Assembly: GCA_965153355.1 (NCBI GenBank) | Contig: OZ231128.1 | Coordinates: 23,684,001 to 23,748,000 of the forward strand | Source: Flaccisagitta enflata | Lineage: Eukaryota; Chaetognatha; Sagittoidea; Aphragmophora | Direction: 5' to 3' | Length of the DNA stretch: 64,000 nucleotides | Part shown: positions 11,083 through 25,773 of the stretch, in pieces | Layout of the letters: every line of letters starts with the position of its first letter | How positions within the stretch are numbered: position 1 is the stretch's first letter | Notes under the pieces: generated by a model | What the model saw: the letters and a program-made list of their open reading frames with translations, nothing else | Database searches by the model: none | Told to the model about the DNA's origin: nothing | Made by a program: the position numbers and the translations under genes

Positions 11083-11940
11083 AACAAGTGACGCGGGGTC
11101 ACAGTATCGTTGCGGGCAAGAGAGCAGGGGTTTATCAGCACCCTACCACCCTCTTCTATATTTACATTCTACAACCCTCTCCCTTTTTTCGCACACACAA
11201 TCACAACCGCAGCATCATGGTTTGTGCACGTTAGCTTGTACCGAAATAACAAAAAACAATAAAATCAGATGTCCACGAGTAGTTCTTGTTGTGAGGCTGT
11301 TTTGGGCTTCTAATGACATCAATTTCAGATTGAAAATTTTGCATCTTGCTGGCCGCGCCTTACCTTGAAATTTCCTTTTGCCTATAGGAAACCAAAAAAT
11401 TCAAGTTATTAAAATCCCATTTTTGACTGCATATTTGAAATCTGCATGAAAAACTGATAATTGAAAGTGCTCTCCTTTTTACAAAATTCCTTCGGGATCA
11501 TAGTCAAAATTCATCTTGAAGATATGACAAAAAGGTAAGTTCGGCGATTTTACAAAGAAATAAAAGAGAAAGGTAAGTTTTGCAAATTTTGACGCTTATT
11601 TTGAGCACCTTTTAGATGGAATATTGAAAAAAGGAAAGCACTTTCAATTAACAGTTTTTTCTGCAGATTTCAAATCTGCAGTCAAAACAGAGATTTAAGC
11701 ACTTTGAAATTTTTGGTTCCCCATAGAGGTAGGTTTTACCAAGGGTAAGACGCGGAAAGCTTAAAGTAGGATTTTAGTGGCAAAACTGATCTTAACAGGA
11801 GGCCAAGACAGCCCTACAGCATAAAGTGCATATGGAATGCCAAATTTATCACTTTTCGTCATTTAGGTACAAGCTAGTGCACGTTTTCACACTTTTCGAC
11901 TTGTTCGGACGGACGGACGGACAGATCAAGGAAACATGAC
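11083..11940 (-). mobile_element. Palindrome element, type C, interrupted by a fold-back
   Basis: Left end AACAAGTGACGCGGGGTCAC matches 5983. The right-hand part CACTTTTCGACTTGTTCGGA with (GGAC)n lies at 11890-11930. Between them sits the fold-back element at about 11224-11882. The A-tailed palindrome end is missing, so the copy is truncated on the right. Confidence 0.6.
11224..11882. mobile_element. Fold-back element nested in a type C element
   Basis: Inverted arms of about 270 bp each, diverged. Anchors include GTGCAC with AGCTTGTACC at both outer ends, and ACTGCATATTTGAAATCTGC on the left against the complement of GCAGATTTCAAATCTGCAGT on the right. TTGAAAGTGCT also occurs in both arms. 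Outer boundaries are uncertain by about 10 bp and no target duplication could be fixed. Confidence 0.65.
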
Positions 11941-12260
11941 GAAAATGTCCAACTTTTTATGTACAAATCACGCATGTCCAATGACGAAAATGTCCAACCT
12001 TCTTTATGAATGTCCAACGTTGAATGTCCAACACGAAAATGTCCAACTTTCATTCATTTTTATAATTCGAACATCGAGTCATTCTACGTCATATTACGTC
12101 ATATTACGGCAATGAGATGTTGAATATTGACGGCGTTGAGAGGTTGGATGGACGGACGGACGGACGGACGGACGGACAGACGGACGGACGGACGGACAAA
12201 CCGAAAAAAACTTTATTCATTTTTTTTGTGTTTAAAAACGACGAACGGACGGACGGACGA
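11941..12260. repeat. AATGTCCAAC words and (GGAC)n blocks
   Basis: At least five copies of AATGTCCAAC are spaced irregularly at 11947-12055. GGAC tetranucleotide blocks follow at 12149-12198 and 12245-12260. The complementary word GTTGGACATT recurs at 16850-16960. Confidence 0.7.
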
Positions 12261-12560
12261 AATATAAGGTAGAAAAAAAGATCTCTTCTGAAATGAGAGA
12301 GAAAGGGCGACTTGCGAACAAACGTAATCAGCCATCTGTCTTTAATCATGGACAAACAAATTCGTAAGGGCGGTGCAGTGGACGCGGTGCGAAACTACAA
12401 CAATTCGACGACAATACCAGTAATGGCGGCTGTCGCCGTGAGGAAAAAAGTCGTAAGCATTGGTCACTTTTCACCATGCTTTTGACTTCAGTCACCAAAA
12501 TTTTTCTTTCTTTCTGTTAGATCAAATCTAAAGCAATTGTATGTATTGATTGCACTGAAA

Positions 12561-13001
12561 ATCAGAGAAAAATAAAACTGAGCCAAATGAGCTAGATGAG
12601 CTAAAGTATTCAAAATGGTTCAACCAGACAACCAGCTTTTCTCACTGATATGCTTTCTTGTATTTGCATGCTTAAATCAAAACATTCATTTATTTATCCT
12701 ATTTTAAATCAGAGAAAAAGAGCAAGCTAAATGAGCTGAATGAGCTAAAATACTTAAAACACCTCACAGGTGAGCAGCTCTGCTCACTGACATGTTTTTT
12801 TAATTTGCTTGCTTAAACAAGTATGAAAATATTTATTCATTTATCGTATTTGAAATCAGAAAAAAATAGATTGAGCTAAGTGAGCTAAATGAGCTAAAAT
12901 GCTCAAAAACGCCCTCACAGATGAGCAGCCATGCTCATAAACATTTTTTATGTATTTGCATGCTCAAGTAAACATGAATTCACTCCTTTATTGATCCTAC
13001 A
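12561..13001. repeat. 147 bp tandem repeat, three copies
   Basis: The landmark ATCAGA falls at 12561, 12708 and 12855. Each unit has GAGCTAAATGAGCTAAA, a GAGCAG...CTGCTC-like hairpin, ATTTGCATGCTTAA and an ATTCATTTAT...CCTA end. Copies are diverged but co-linear. Confidence 0.8.
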
Positions 13002-13546
13002 CAAAAGAAAAAAATCGGAAAAAATTTCATTTGAATTTTTCGTAAATAAATCTTTAAAAAATCATAGCGCAAAAAATATTTGTCGTAGAGCATTCTGCTT
13101 GGTGCCAAATGAAAGAGAATTATCAAATTTACTTACCCTATCAATTTCGTTTGAGGGACCAATCAGCCGGAAGAGTCCCTCAACTTTCCCATAAGAAAAT
13201 GAAAACCCTGTTTCTCTCGAATATGTCAAAAAATCGAAGACTGACTTCGACTTTTTTCCCGATTAATAAGAAAGTTTCAAGATAGAGATTTCCAGTTGTG
13301 TCTTGTCATTTAGAAAGAAAAATAGAAACAGGGCCGGATACACGCTTTCATAAGAACATGCATTTCTGAGGTGAGCCTCAGCGTTCATTTTTTGAGCCCC
13401 TTTTTTAGGCTCAAGCGCTCTTAACATGTTCTTATTTATTTTTAAAAATGATTTTTTATAACTATGCAATTACCATAGGTAGTTAAATAATTTGCTCCTC
13501 TAAGCAACTGTCAAAAAAAAATCGTTTTTTCTTATATATAAAGAGA
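13002..13546. other. Unassigned AT-rich sequence
   Basis: No exon or repeat family recognised. The segment 13310-13400 mentions CAGGGCCGGATACACG, a fragment resembling the type A terminus, but without the rest of an element. Confidence 0.4.
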
Positions 13547-13950
13547 ACAAGGCCAACACCTATAAGTCGCGTGCGAGACTTACTGACTTAGAATGACTTA
13601 GAAAGACTTAGAATGCCTGAGAATGACTAAGAATGACTTAGAATGACTTAGAATGACTTAGAATGACTTAGAATGACTTAGAATGACTTAAAATGACTTA
13701 AAATGACTTAAAATGACCAAAAATGATGAAATGACCTAATGACCAAAAATGACTTAAAGTGCTTTAAAATGACTTAAAATGGCTTAGAATGACATAGAAT
13801 GACTTAGAATGCCTTAAAATTACTTAGAATGACTAAAAATGACTAAAAGAAATAAAAGTGATAAAAAAAGTAAAGTGTGACAGACCGACCGACAGACCGA
13901 CAGACCGACGGACAAAGCGGGTTGTAGAGTCGCGTGCATGCGACTAAAAA
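13547..13950 (-). mobile_element. Palindrome element, type B
   Basis: Starts AACAAGGCCAACACCTATAA and GTCGCGTGCGAGACTTAC. An array of about 25 decanucleotide units (AATGACTTAG and variants) follows, then GTAAAGTGTGACAGACCGAC, a (GACC/GACA)n block, and GGGTTGTAGAGTCGCGTGCA running into TGCGACTAAAAA. A complete copy with a palindrome and A-tail. Confidence 0.85.
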
Positions 13951-14800
<850 letters not shown>

Positions 14801-15047
14801 AAAAAATGACAAAAATGACGAAAGCGAAGAACTGATACAAAAGACGAAACTGACGAAACTGAAGAAACTGACGAAAACGACGGATCATCTTTTTTCGTCC
14901 GTCCGTCGTTTTTTAGCCAATAAAAACAAAATAAAATATAAGTAAGAAAGAAAACTGAAGAGGAACACGACGGACGGACAGACGAGAAAATGATCAGTAT
15001 TCGTCGTGTAAACGATGAATGGACGAAGTTATATTCTATTCGTTGAA

Positions 15048-15270
15048 TTTTTAGTCGCGTGCACGCGACTGTACACCCCGCTTTGTCTGTCCGTCCGTCC
15101 GTCCATCGGTCTGTCGGTCCATCGATCTGTCGGTCACACTTTTACTTTTTTTCATCAATTTTATTCCTTTAAGTCATTTTATGTCAATTTAGGGTATTTT
15201 TAGTCATTCTAAGTCATTCTAAATGTATCTCTCACACGCGACTTATACAGGTATAGGTGTTGGCCTTGTT
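15048..15270 (+). mobile_element. Palindrome element, type B
   Basis: TTTTTAG, then TCGCGTGCACGCGACTG, a (CCGT)n block, a short run of AAGTCATTTT-type units, then CACACGCGACTTATACAGG and GGTGTTGGCCTTGTT. It has fewer decamer units than the copy at 13547. Confidence 0.85.
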
Positions 15271-15294
15271 CTTTCTTCCGATCTTATCATCCTC

Positions 15295-16817
<1,523 letters not shown>

Positions 16818-16844
16818 CTTCGTCGGAACAGATCGAAAAAGTGT

Positions 16845-16960
16845 CTACAAAATTGGACATAACGTTGGACATTAAGGTTTTGGACATTTTCGTAGTGGAC
16901 ATTACAAACATTGGACAAAATGGAGTTGGACTTAAGAAGTTGGACATTTTCGTCGTCATG
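16845..16960. repeat. TTGGACATT word cluster
   Basis: At least six copies of TTGGACATT/GTGGACATT with variable spacing, the reverse complement of the AATGTCCAAC cluster at 11941. Confidence 0.65.
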
Positions 16961-17702
16961 ATGAAGAGGAAGATGGTTAAAAAGAAAGGCGAGCAAGAAT
17001 ATTTTTTTTTTCAAATGCTTATACATAATGATAAATTTTGATACTCATCACTCTGACTGATTTGATTTTATGACAGTGGTAACAGTTTTGACTTAGGTTT
17101 GGACGGACAGAACGCGACTGACGGATAAAAACGAACTCACATGTAGAACGTTTGGTGCACAAATATGAACGTCCATTCAGAGTTTAAAAAGCTTCGATGG
17201 GTAAACACACGTGACATTTCCTTTTCTAACTGTGAATATTTATACATTTTTTCCATCAACATCGAACGCTCTAAAGAATAATTGCAAGAAGCCTACTCGC
17301 GTTTATAATATGAAATATAAAATGAAATTGAAGTATCTAAATTTAGATTTTAAAATGAAATTGAAGCACCAGATGGTTTCTACTTTATATTCTTTGACAA
17401 GTAGCTCAATCAAACATCTCATCTCATGTCACGCGACAAAAGGCAGATTTGACATTCGCGACTGAAATTAAAGCTCTCCCATTTAAAATAGATAATTATT
17501 TTTTTCATGATTTCCAACAGACAAACCTTTTATGCTAAATTTAAGCAATCAAAATTCATTTAATTGCAAGGGAAGTAACCTGTGTTGGAGGCAGACGCAC
17601 CGACGGTTGACATTAATGTGTCGGTCCAACGATCGGTCCATTTGTAACGTAGGCAAGCTTTTAGCATAAACGTGACTCTCCCCGGACTATTATACTGTAT
17701 TA
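16961..17702. other. Unassigned sequence
   Basis: AT-rich, with a degenerate trace of the palindrome family near 17100 (GGACGGACAGAACGCGACTG) but no full element and no exon recognised. Confidence 0.4.
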
Positions 17703-17709
17703 CAGACAC

Positions 17710-17780
17710 TTCGAGGAGGTAAGTTAGGGGGAGGTAAGTTAGGGGGAGGTAAGTTAGGGGGGGTAAGTTAGGGGGAGGGA
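17710..17780. repeat. 15 bp GAGGTAAGTTAGGGG repeat
   Basis: Four to five tandem units at 17715-17775. G-rich on the plus strand, with enough GGGG runs for possible quadruplex formation. Confidence 0.85.
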
Positions 17781-17845
17781 CGAATTCAGTTTATAACCCA
17801 AATTTGTTTCATGACGGTCACGTGACAATCACGCCGTCTCTCAAA

Positions 17846-18236
17846 TGACATTCATAAAAGCATATCACAAATGTCAAATGATATTCGTTAGCATATCACA
17901 TACGTCAAATGAAATTCTTTAGCATATCCCATATGTCACATGACATTCGTTAGCATGAAATTCTTTAGCATATCTATCACATATGTCAAATGATATTTGT
18001 TACCATATCACATGTCAAATGACATTCTTTAGCATATCACATATGTCAAATGACATTCTTTAGCATATCACATATGTCAAATGAAATTTTTAAGCATATC
18101 ACATATGTCAAATGACATTCTTAAGCATATCACATCTGTCAAATGACTTTCTATAGCATATCACATGTGTCAAATGACATTCTTTAGCATATCACATATG
18201 TCAAATGACATTCTTAAGCATATCACATAAAAAGAT
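17846..18236. repeat. 30 bp minisatellite (ATGTCAAATGACATTC)
   Basis: About 13 tandem units of TTAGCATATCACATATGTCA plus AATGACATTC. Each unit contains the near-palindrome ATCACATATGTCAAATGACAT. Variation is mostly TTAG/TTAAG and ATAT/ATCT changes. Confidence 0.9.
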
Positions 18237-18468
18237 TTCTTTCTAGCGTCTATCACACATGTCGAATGTCTAACTTGTGTCTGTCGCATGTCTACTTTAT
18301 ATGAGTCAGGTGACCCACAGACACGTGCGTTAAAAAAAAAGACGAGAGATGACTTGGCGAAAAAAACCGCTTTTGACAATGCCTTGGTGACAGGAAACTA
18401 CTTGAACGCATGCAAGCGTGATATGAACGACGATGATGACGTGCAAAGCAGAAAAGGGAGTCTCTGTC

Positions 18469-18675
<207 letters not shown>

Positions 18676-18773
18676 GAAAAACAAGAACAATAGAGAGAGA
18701 CACACACACATGTACACACACACACACGCACACACACGTAGAGAGACAGAGACAGACAGAGAAAGAGAGTGAG

Positions 18774-19140
18774 ATTGAGATTGAAGACTAGAAAGAGAGA
18801 ATTTGTTTTCACATTTAAGACACGTCATAGAGGGCAGATCTTCTGACTATCTAGAACAAAAGGGGAAAACACAGAAATGCTTTCACTGTTTCAGTTTGCC
18901 CAATGACCCAAGATAGTGGCCATTTGTTGGGTCACGGGTAAATCTTGTCAGATGACAATGTGATGACAATGATTTCATAAAATGATCAAAGAATGTACAC
19001 ACTCTTTTACTTTTAGCTTCACAGTTAGATTACAAATGGCGGCAACACATTTGAACGAGTAACATGAGTGTTTTCATTCAATTCTGTGTACCAATTGTTT
19101 CCCATTATCAAGATACAGATCAGATAAAAGAAGAAAAATC
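18774..19140. other. Nothing recognised
   Basis: Mixed-composition intergenic sequence without an exon, RNA gene or repeat that I can identify. Confidence 0.4.
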
Positions 19141-19143
19141 TTC

Positions 19144-19393
19144 TTTTTAGTTTCAGACGCGCAACTAAATAAAAGGCTTTGTCCGTCCATCCGTCTGTCC
19201 GTTAGTCCGTCCATTCATCCGTCCATCCGTCTGTCAGCACGAGTCGAAAAGTGGGAAAACGAGCATTTTAGCAACTTTATGTGTATGTGTCTGTGTTGGG
19301 AGGGAGGTTGGGTGTAGCATTGGGTGTGGATAGGGATTGGCCGCCCCTGCCCACCCGTCCGCAGCGATTTTGTGACCCCGCGTCAGCTGTTTC
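19144..19393 (+). mobile_element. Palindrome element, type C
   Basis: Starts TTTTTAGTTTCAGACGCGCA with CCGTCCATCCGTCTGTCC. It contains GAGTCGAAAAGTGGGAAAAC and CCCCTGCCCACCCGTCCGCA and ends TGTGACCCCGCGTCAGCTGT. The opposite orientation of 5983 and 11083. Confidence 0.65.
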
Positions 19394-19721
19394 TTTATCC
19401 ACTTCCGACTTTTCCAATTCTAGCAAACACGTTCATAAAAAAGAAAAGCAATCGCAAATGAAAAAAAAAAAAGGAAGAAAACATTTTGATGAAAGTTGAG
19501 AAAATATTGCGCTAATTCAAATTGTGTTCTCCAAGCAAAATGACGGTCGTTCCGATTTTCATTATTACTGTAGTGAGGTTCATTTTTAATCCAGTCTTGT
19601 TTACACTTTTTTCTTTCTTTTTTTCTTGTTTGCACTTTTTTTTTGTTCTTTTCTTTCTCTGTTTTTATTTTGAATGAAGTTTTTTTTCTTTTCTCTTCTT
19701 CTTTTTTCCTCTTTAAGTTGG

Positions 19722-20486
<765 letters not shown>

Positions 20487-20577
<91 letters not shown>
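20487..20577. repeat. (AG)n microsatellite
   Basis: Near-pure AG run. Confidence 0.98.
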
Positions 20578-20578
<1 letters not shown>

Positions 20579-20702
20579 AGGAGCCAAACAGACAGATACA
20601 GATTAGATTGTTAACAGCTAATAGGCAAGTTAGGCAGATGATAGACGATACTGAAGTACAACTCAAAAAGCCAACAGACACAAAAACCCAGAAATGCCGA
20701 TA

Positions 20703-20900
20703 CAGAGGTATTTGATAGCACAAGCAACCAGACAGAATGGAGCAAAAATACAGAGAGCGAGCTAGCAAGGCCAGGCAAGGCAAGGAAAGGCATGGAAAGG
20801 CAAGGCGAGGTATTTGATAGCACAAGCAACCAGACAGAATTGAAAAAAAAATACAGAGACGGAGCTAGCAAGGCAAGAGCCAGAAAAAGAATGAAAAGAC
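20703..20900. repeat. About 110 bp tandem duplication
   Basis: GTATTTGATAGCACAAGCAA followed by CCAGACAGAAT, an A-rich segment and ACAGAG-CGAGCTAGCAAGGC occurs at 20708 and again at 20818. A run of AAGGCAAGG/AAAGGCATGG lies between. Confidence 0.8.
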
Positions 20901-21118
20901 GGTGGTTAAAAATAAAAGAAGGTGGTAAAAAATAAAAGAAGGTGGTAAAGATTGATGGAATCCCCAACAAATAGACCAGATGAAATGCCAGAGAATACGA
21001 GACCTAAAGAATAAAGATCGTTATTCAGAAGCAGATCTTTGACAGCCCGACGATCAACAAGAGGACTAGAATCGTGTGAAAAGAACACACCAACGTAAAT
21101 CCAGCAGAAAAGCGAGCG

Positions 21119-21248
<130 letters not shown>

Positions 21249-21396
21249 AATATTGACAGAGATCAGGGACAGAAACAGAAAGAATAAATGTGACCCAATT
21301 GTGGATTTAAAGAGATTCCAACTCCAAGGAGGAGTGGCAAAATGAAAGGAGGAGGGATGAAGGAAGATACAAAGAGAGGAAGAGAGAAACGGAAAA

Positions 21397-21427
21397 TGAA
21401 AGAAAGAAAGATAGAAAGAAAGATAAA

Positions 21428-21499
<72 letters not shown>

Positions 21500-21502
21500 A
21501 AA
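21397..21502. repeat. (GAAA)n microsatellite
   Basis: Tetranucleotide GAAA run, with GATA/GAAA variants at its left edge and an A/G-rich tail to 21545 that abuts the type A element. Confidence 0.95.
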
Positions 21503-21548
21503 AGAGAGAAAAAAAGGAAAAAAAGGAAAAAAAGAAGAAATAAGGAAA

Positions 21549-21720
21549 AACAAGGCCGGATACACGGCCATCAGTTGTGGACGGGTGGGCAGGGGCGGAT
21601 ATGCGCGTTTACCCACTTTTTGACTCGGACCGACCGACGGACGGACCAACGGACCAACGGACCAACGGACCGACGGACGGACAAAACCTCTGATAGAGTT
21701 GCGTGTCCGCAACTAAGAAA
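21549..21720 (-). mobile_element. Palindrome element, A/C hybrid
   Basis: Starts AACAAGGCCGGATACACGGC (type A end) but continues GGACGGGTGGGCAGGGG and CCCACTTTTTGACTCGGACC (type C body). It ends with (GACC/GGAC)n, AGAGTTGCGTGTCCGCAACT and AAGAAA. The palindrome has become GTTGCGTGTCCGCAAC. This links types A and C as one family. Confidence 0.75.
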
Positions 21721-21903
21721 AAGAAAATAAAAGACAAAGGGAAGATGGGGGAAAAAAGAGGAGATAAAAGCTGAGTCTTGACTGAAAACCCGCATAGCTA
21801 TGCGCTTTTTCTGTCCTTTGAACGGAGCGTGGTATTTGCGTTGAATGATTGTATGATATATATCGTTTTTACTAACATGGCAGATGCTATACACACTGCC
21901 TCT

Positions 21904-23050
21904 TTTTAGTCGCGTGCTACGCGACTCTACACCAGGCCTGAGCTATATAGCATTTTTGTCAACTATACAATACCAATACAATACTTTCAAGTATTGGGAC
22001 AATACAATACAATACCAATACAATACAATATCCATCAAAATTGCATACAATACATTATTATAGCATACAATACAATACAAAATGTATATATATATGTGAT
22101 TTTATATAGTTTTAATAATAAGTAATAAGTAGTGATATATATCAAACTAATTATAGTTAGATGATATACTAATAATTTGAAAAAAATATAAAAACTTTAA
22201 TCATCATTTAGATATTTCATTATATAGGAAACGCTGAAAAATTTTCATATTTCTTTTCATTTTGATAAAAGTTTTATTTCATTTTTGTGTTATTCTGTCT
22301 TTATCCTTAATTGTTTTTTTTTTTACACTTATCTATTTTGTTTCTTTTTTTATCTAGATCTGATTCTCTTTTTGTTATTTTCTGTTTTTTATTATTTTTC
22401 CCTGTGTCTTTCTCTCTCTCTCTCCTATAGATTCTTTATTTTCTTCCTCTTCCTCCTCTTTATCTTTCCAGCTACTGACCACTGATTGTTTCTTTCATAG
22501 GTTCTTATTCTTCTTCTTTGTCTATATTTCCAACCCACATAATCTGTTCTTCTTCCTCTTCCTCTTTTCATCCCTCACCCTCTTTTACTCTCAGCAAATC
22601 CTCCTCTTCTTCTTTTATCTCTCACCTTCTCCACTTCTTTTGTTCTCCCTCAGACCTAGGAATGCTTTTCCTCTTCCTCTTCCCCTCCTTCAGTCTTTCT
22701 CTCATATATTTCACTTTTCTCAGATCATTTTTTTCGTAATATTGTATAGTATCGTATTGTATTGGAAAAATAACAAAATAAAGTACATGTATTGGGAAAA
22801 CCCAATACACAAGAATATTGTAAACCCAATACCAATACCCAATACAATCGCTCAGGCCTGCTCTACACCCCGCTTTGTCGGTCCGTCCGTCCGTCCGTCC
22901 GTCCGTCCGTCCGTCGGTCCGTCACACTTTACTTTTTTGGCGTTTATGAGGTTTTTGACTATACCGCTCCTGCCCAAATGCTCCACTGACCTTAAATATG
23001 GCCCCTGCCCACCCGCACGCGACTGGGGTAGCCGTGTATCCGGCCTTGTT
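21904..23050 (+). mobile_element. Palindrome element, type A, split by a hAT insertion
   Basis: Left fragment 21904-21932 (TTTTTAG, then CGCGTGCTACGCGACTCTAC). Right fragment 22861-23050 (CTCTACACCCCGCTTTGTCG, (CCGT)n, a GGCGTTTATGAGG body, CCCACCCGCACGCGAC, CCGGCCTTGTT). Removing the hAT element plus one 8 bp duplicate gives a contiguous type A sequence. Confidence 0.9.
21933..22860. mobile_element. Non-autonomous hAT transposon, 928 bp
   Basis: Perfect 11 bp terminal inverted repeats (CAGGCCTGAGC at 21933-21943, GCTCAGGCCTG at 22850-22860). They are flanked by the identical 8 bp duplication CTCTACAC (21925-21932 and 22861-22868). An 8 bp duplication with CAGG-type ends is diagnostic of the hAT superfamily. 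The interior has subterminal AATACAATACC-type words at both ends (21965-22080 and 22740-22848), an AT-rich core and a TTCTTCCTCTTCC-rich tract at 22440-22690. No transposase frame is present. Confidence 0.92.
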
Positions 23051-23233
23051 TAAATGCGACTACGCACTCTGTCATCAAGTGCGTGACGCCCGCCGATGAC
23101 GGTACATAACTTCATCTATTCACCCATCAATCCCATCTGTTTGTCCATTTGTGTTCAATCATTCATCCTTCCGACCTTCCATCCGTCTTCGTTTTTCAAC
23201 CGTCCATCAAATGCATTTAGCAATGACCTATCA

Positions 23234-23459
23234 AACAAGGCCAACACCTATAAGTCGCCTGCAGGACGTACATAACTTCAGATGACTTAAATTGACTCAA
23301 TTTGACTGAAAATTATCTAGAAGGACTCACAATGACTCAGAATGAATCAAAATCACCCAAAAATGACTAGAAATGACTTAAAGTAATAAAAAAACTAAAG
23401 CGTGACGGACCGACGGACGGACAAAGCGGGTTCTAGAGCCGCGTGCACGCGACTAAAAA
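23234..23459 (-). mobile_element. Palindrome element, type B
   Basis: AACAAGGCCAACACCTATAA with GTCGCCTGCAGGAC, then diverged AATGACTyA decamers, GCGTGACGGACCGACGGACG, and CGGGTTCTAGAGCCGCGTGC with CACGCGACTAAAAA. Shorter and more diverged than the copy at 13547. Confidence 0.8.
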
Positions 23460-23489
23460 CAGGTAGCTAAAGCGTAATGTGGTTAGCGA

Positions 23490-23683
23490 TTTTTAGTCGT
23501 GTGCACGCGACTCTACAACCCGCTTTGTCCGTCGGTCGGTTGGTCGGTCAGTCAGGTTTTACTTTCTTTTATGATTTTATTTCTTTGGCCCTACAGCTAT
23601 TGCCTGATGCTATTGTCTAGTGACCTCAAATATAGCCCCTGCCCACCCGCACGCGACTTCGTTAGTCGTGTATCCGGCCTTGT
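23490..23683 (+). mobile_element. Palindrome element, type A
   Basis: TTTTTAGTCGTGTGCACGCG, then GTCCGTCGGTCGGTTGG, a TTTATGATTTTATTTCTTTG body, GCCCCTGCCCACCCGCACGC and GTGTATCCGGCCTTGTT. It lies 30 bp from the B copy at 23234, in opposite orientation. Its body closely matches the copy at 50513. Confidence 0.85.
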
Positions 23684-23966
23684 TTTTCTTACAGCTCTCC
23701 AGATGTATTTTGGCCTCACTGCGCCTGCCCAACGCTTTCAGCCTATTTCTGGTTTCCGACCGTATTCATGTCATTATGGGGATAATATGCTCCTGTATGC
23801 ATAAGCAGCAAAAATATGGAAGAAGATGGTCGAGAGAGAGAAATTGGGTGGCGAAGGAATGAATGAGGTGTTGAAAAACCGATTGAGTATGACGCCAAAA
23901 CTCAGCAAGGAATGGAACGCAAGGAAAAGCACAGCCACATTATGAGACAGAAGGAAAGAGAGAGAG

Positions 23967-23971
<5 letters not shown>

Positions 23972-24061
<90 letters not shown>

Positions 24062-24098
24062 CAGAAAGACAGACAGACAGACAGACAGAAAGAGAGAG
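23972..24098. repeat. (AG)n microsatellite with (GACA)n tail
   Basis: AG run to 24059 followed by ACAGAAAGACAGACAGACAG. Confidence 0.97.
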
Positions 24099-24586
24099 AG
24101 TTCATGATTTTTTGACAGTGATAGAAGCAGTTATAGATAGGCAGTGATACGGTGTAACAGTGTAACAGCCAGTGACAGAGGTAGAGACATATAAACAGGT
24201 GGTCATGCTTCAGACAGTCGGACAGAGAGACTGAAAGAGAGACACACAGACACGGCCATACAGACTGAGAGTGACGGAAAAACTGAGGCACCAGCAGACA
24301 GATAAACGCGCTTAAAAGAGGAGGATGAAAAAGGGGAGGATAAACGCGGAAAAGGGGAGATAAAAGGAATAAGTCAAGTCGGGAGTGAAGCCAACACAGA
24401 TTAGCAGCAAACATAGAAACTTCCACATATCCAAACTGTGGAGCCAAAGGAACGCAAAAAGCGCCAACTCAGATTACCACAACCACAAATTGCTTCGGAT
24501 TCCATATCCATATCCGTATACGGTCACATCCTTTCTTTAACGGATTTCAAAATGTTTGAAATACAAATGTTTGATTTACATATGTC
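24099..24586. other. Nothing recognised
   Basis: A/G-rich sequence with scattered ACAGA words. No exon or element recognised. Confidence 0.4.
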
Positions 24587-24774
24587 CCGCTGTGTCCGCT
24601 ATGTCCGTCCGTCCGTCCGTCGTTTGGTTGGTTGGTTGTTTGGTCCCCTTCCTACTTTTTTGGCTTTATATGCTCACCGCTCACCACTCCTGCTCAAATG
24701 CCACAGTAACTTTCTTCACCACTGCCCCTGCCCACCCGCAGGCGACTGGGGCACCCGTCTATCCCGCCGAAATA
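24587..24774 (+). mobile_element. Palindrome element, type A, decayed
   Basis: Palindrome end degraded (TGTCCCGCTGTGTCCGC), (CCGT)n and (TTGG)n block, TACTTTTTTGGCTTTATATG body, then CCCTGCCCACCCGCAGGCGA and a terminus changed to CCCGCCG. Confidence 0.65.
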
Positions 24775-25251
24775 CGCCCATTCTAAAACTCAAATTTAAT
24801 ATCATTCATTTTCGCAACATAAGTCATGTAGCAGCTGTTTAGATCTCAAATCATAGCAATTTCACGAAACTTCCTGATCTCAATTGGTTTGAGGACGGAT
24901 GTCTACGCATTTTAGGTTACTTAACAAAGTGTCTTAAAATTTGTAGAGATCCCAGCAAATGAGCAAATGAGCGCACCTTTTAACGAAATGAGCCCTTTTG
25001 GGCGCGTTTCTACTGAGAGACAATCGCGTTTTGAACGGGCCACTTGGTCGCTTGCTACGTTCGTTCACTCCCTCGCGGGGCAGTAAAATTCATCGATATG
25101 TATATATATGACATTTATTCACACAATAAGTGTAGTGGACACAGTACAAAATGGATAAGTTGATGGCAGTAAAAATGGAAACAAATAAAGAGAGGAATGA
25201 CGTAGAAAACGCAAGATTTAAAGCTGGCACGCTGTAAACGCATTCATTGAA
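24775..25251. other. Nothing recognised
   Basis: AT-rich intergenic sequence, no exon or repeat identified. Confidence 0.4.
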
Positions 25252-25433
25252 AACAAGGCCAACATCTATAAGTCGCGTGCGAGACTTTGAATGACTTAGA
25301 ATGACTTAAATGACTTTGGGAAATAAAATTGATAAAGAAAAGTAATAGTGTGACGGACCGACAGACAGACCAACCGACCGACGGATGGACAGACGGACAA
25401 AGTGGGGTGTAGAGTTGCGTGCACGCGACTAAC
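25252..25433 (-). mobile_element. Palindrome element, type B, short
   Basis: AACAAGGCCAACATCTATAA, GTCGCGTGCGAGACTTT, three AATGACTTAG units, then GTGTGACGGACCGACAGACA and GGGGTGTAGAGTTGCGTGCA with CGCGACTAACAAA. A contracted decamer array compared with 13547. Confidence 0.85.
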
Positions 25434-25617
25434 AAACGCGTTTTTGGTTGTCACTAGAAACACCTCAACCTCAGCGAGAGGTTTTACCTTGTTTGATGTT
25501 TTTGGCCATTGGCAGTCCCTTTGCTCTCGATGAACTCCTAGCCTTCCTCAGGCTCAAGGTCTATTCAAATCATGGTCAGTGAGCCGCAATGACGTATGTG
25601 ACATATGTGTGTCACAG

Positions 25618-25731
25618 TTTCTCTATCTGTCTCTCTGCCTGTTTGTCAGTCTATATCTTTATCTCTTTCACCATGCGTTTGTCTGTCTGTCTGTCTGTCT
25701 GTCTTTCTGTCTGTCTTGTATGTGTGTGTGT

Positions 25732-25771
<40 letters not shown>
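25618..25771. repeat. CTGT/CT/GT simple repeats
   Basis: (TCTG)n at 25680-25712, GTGTGTGTGTGT at 25722-25734, then CT run to 25769. Confidence 0.9.
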
Positions 25772-25773
<2 letters not shown>

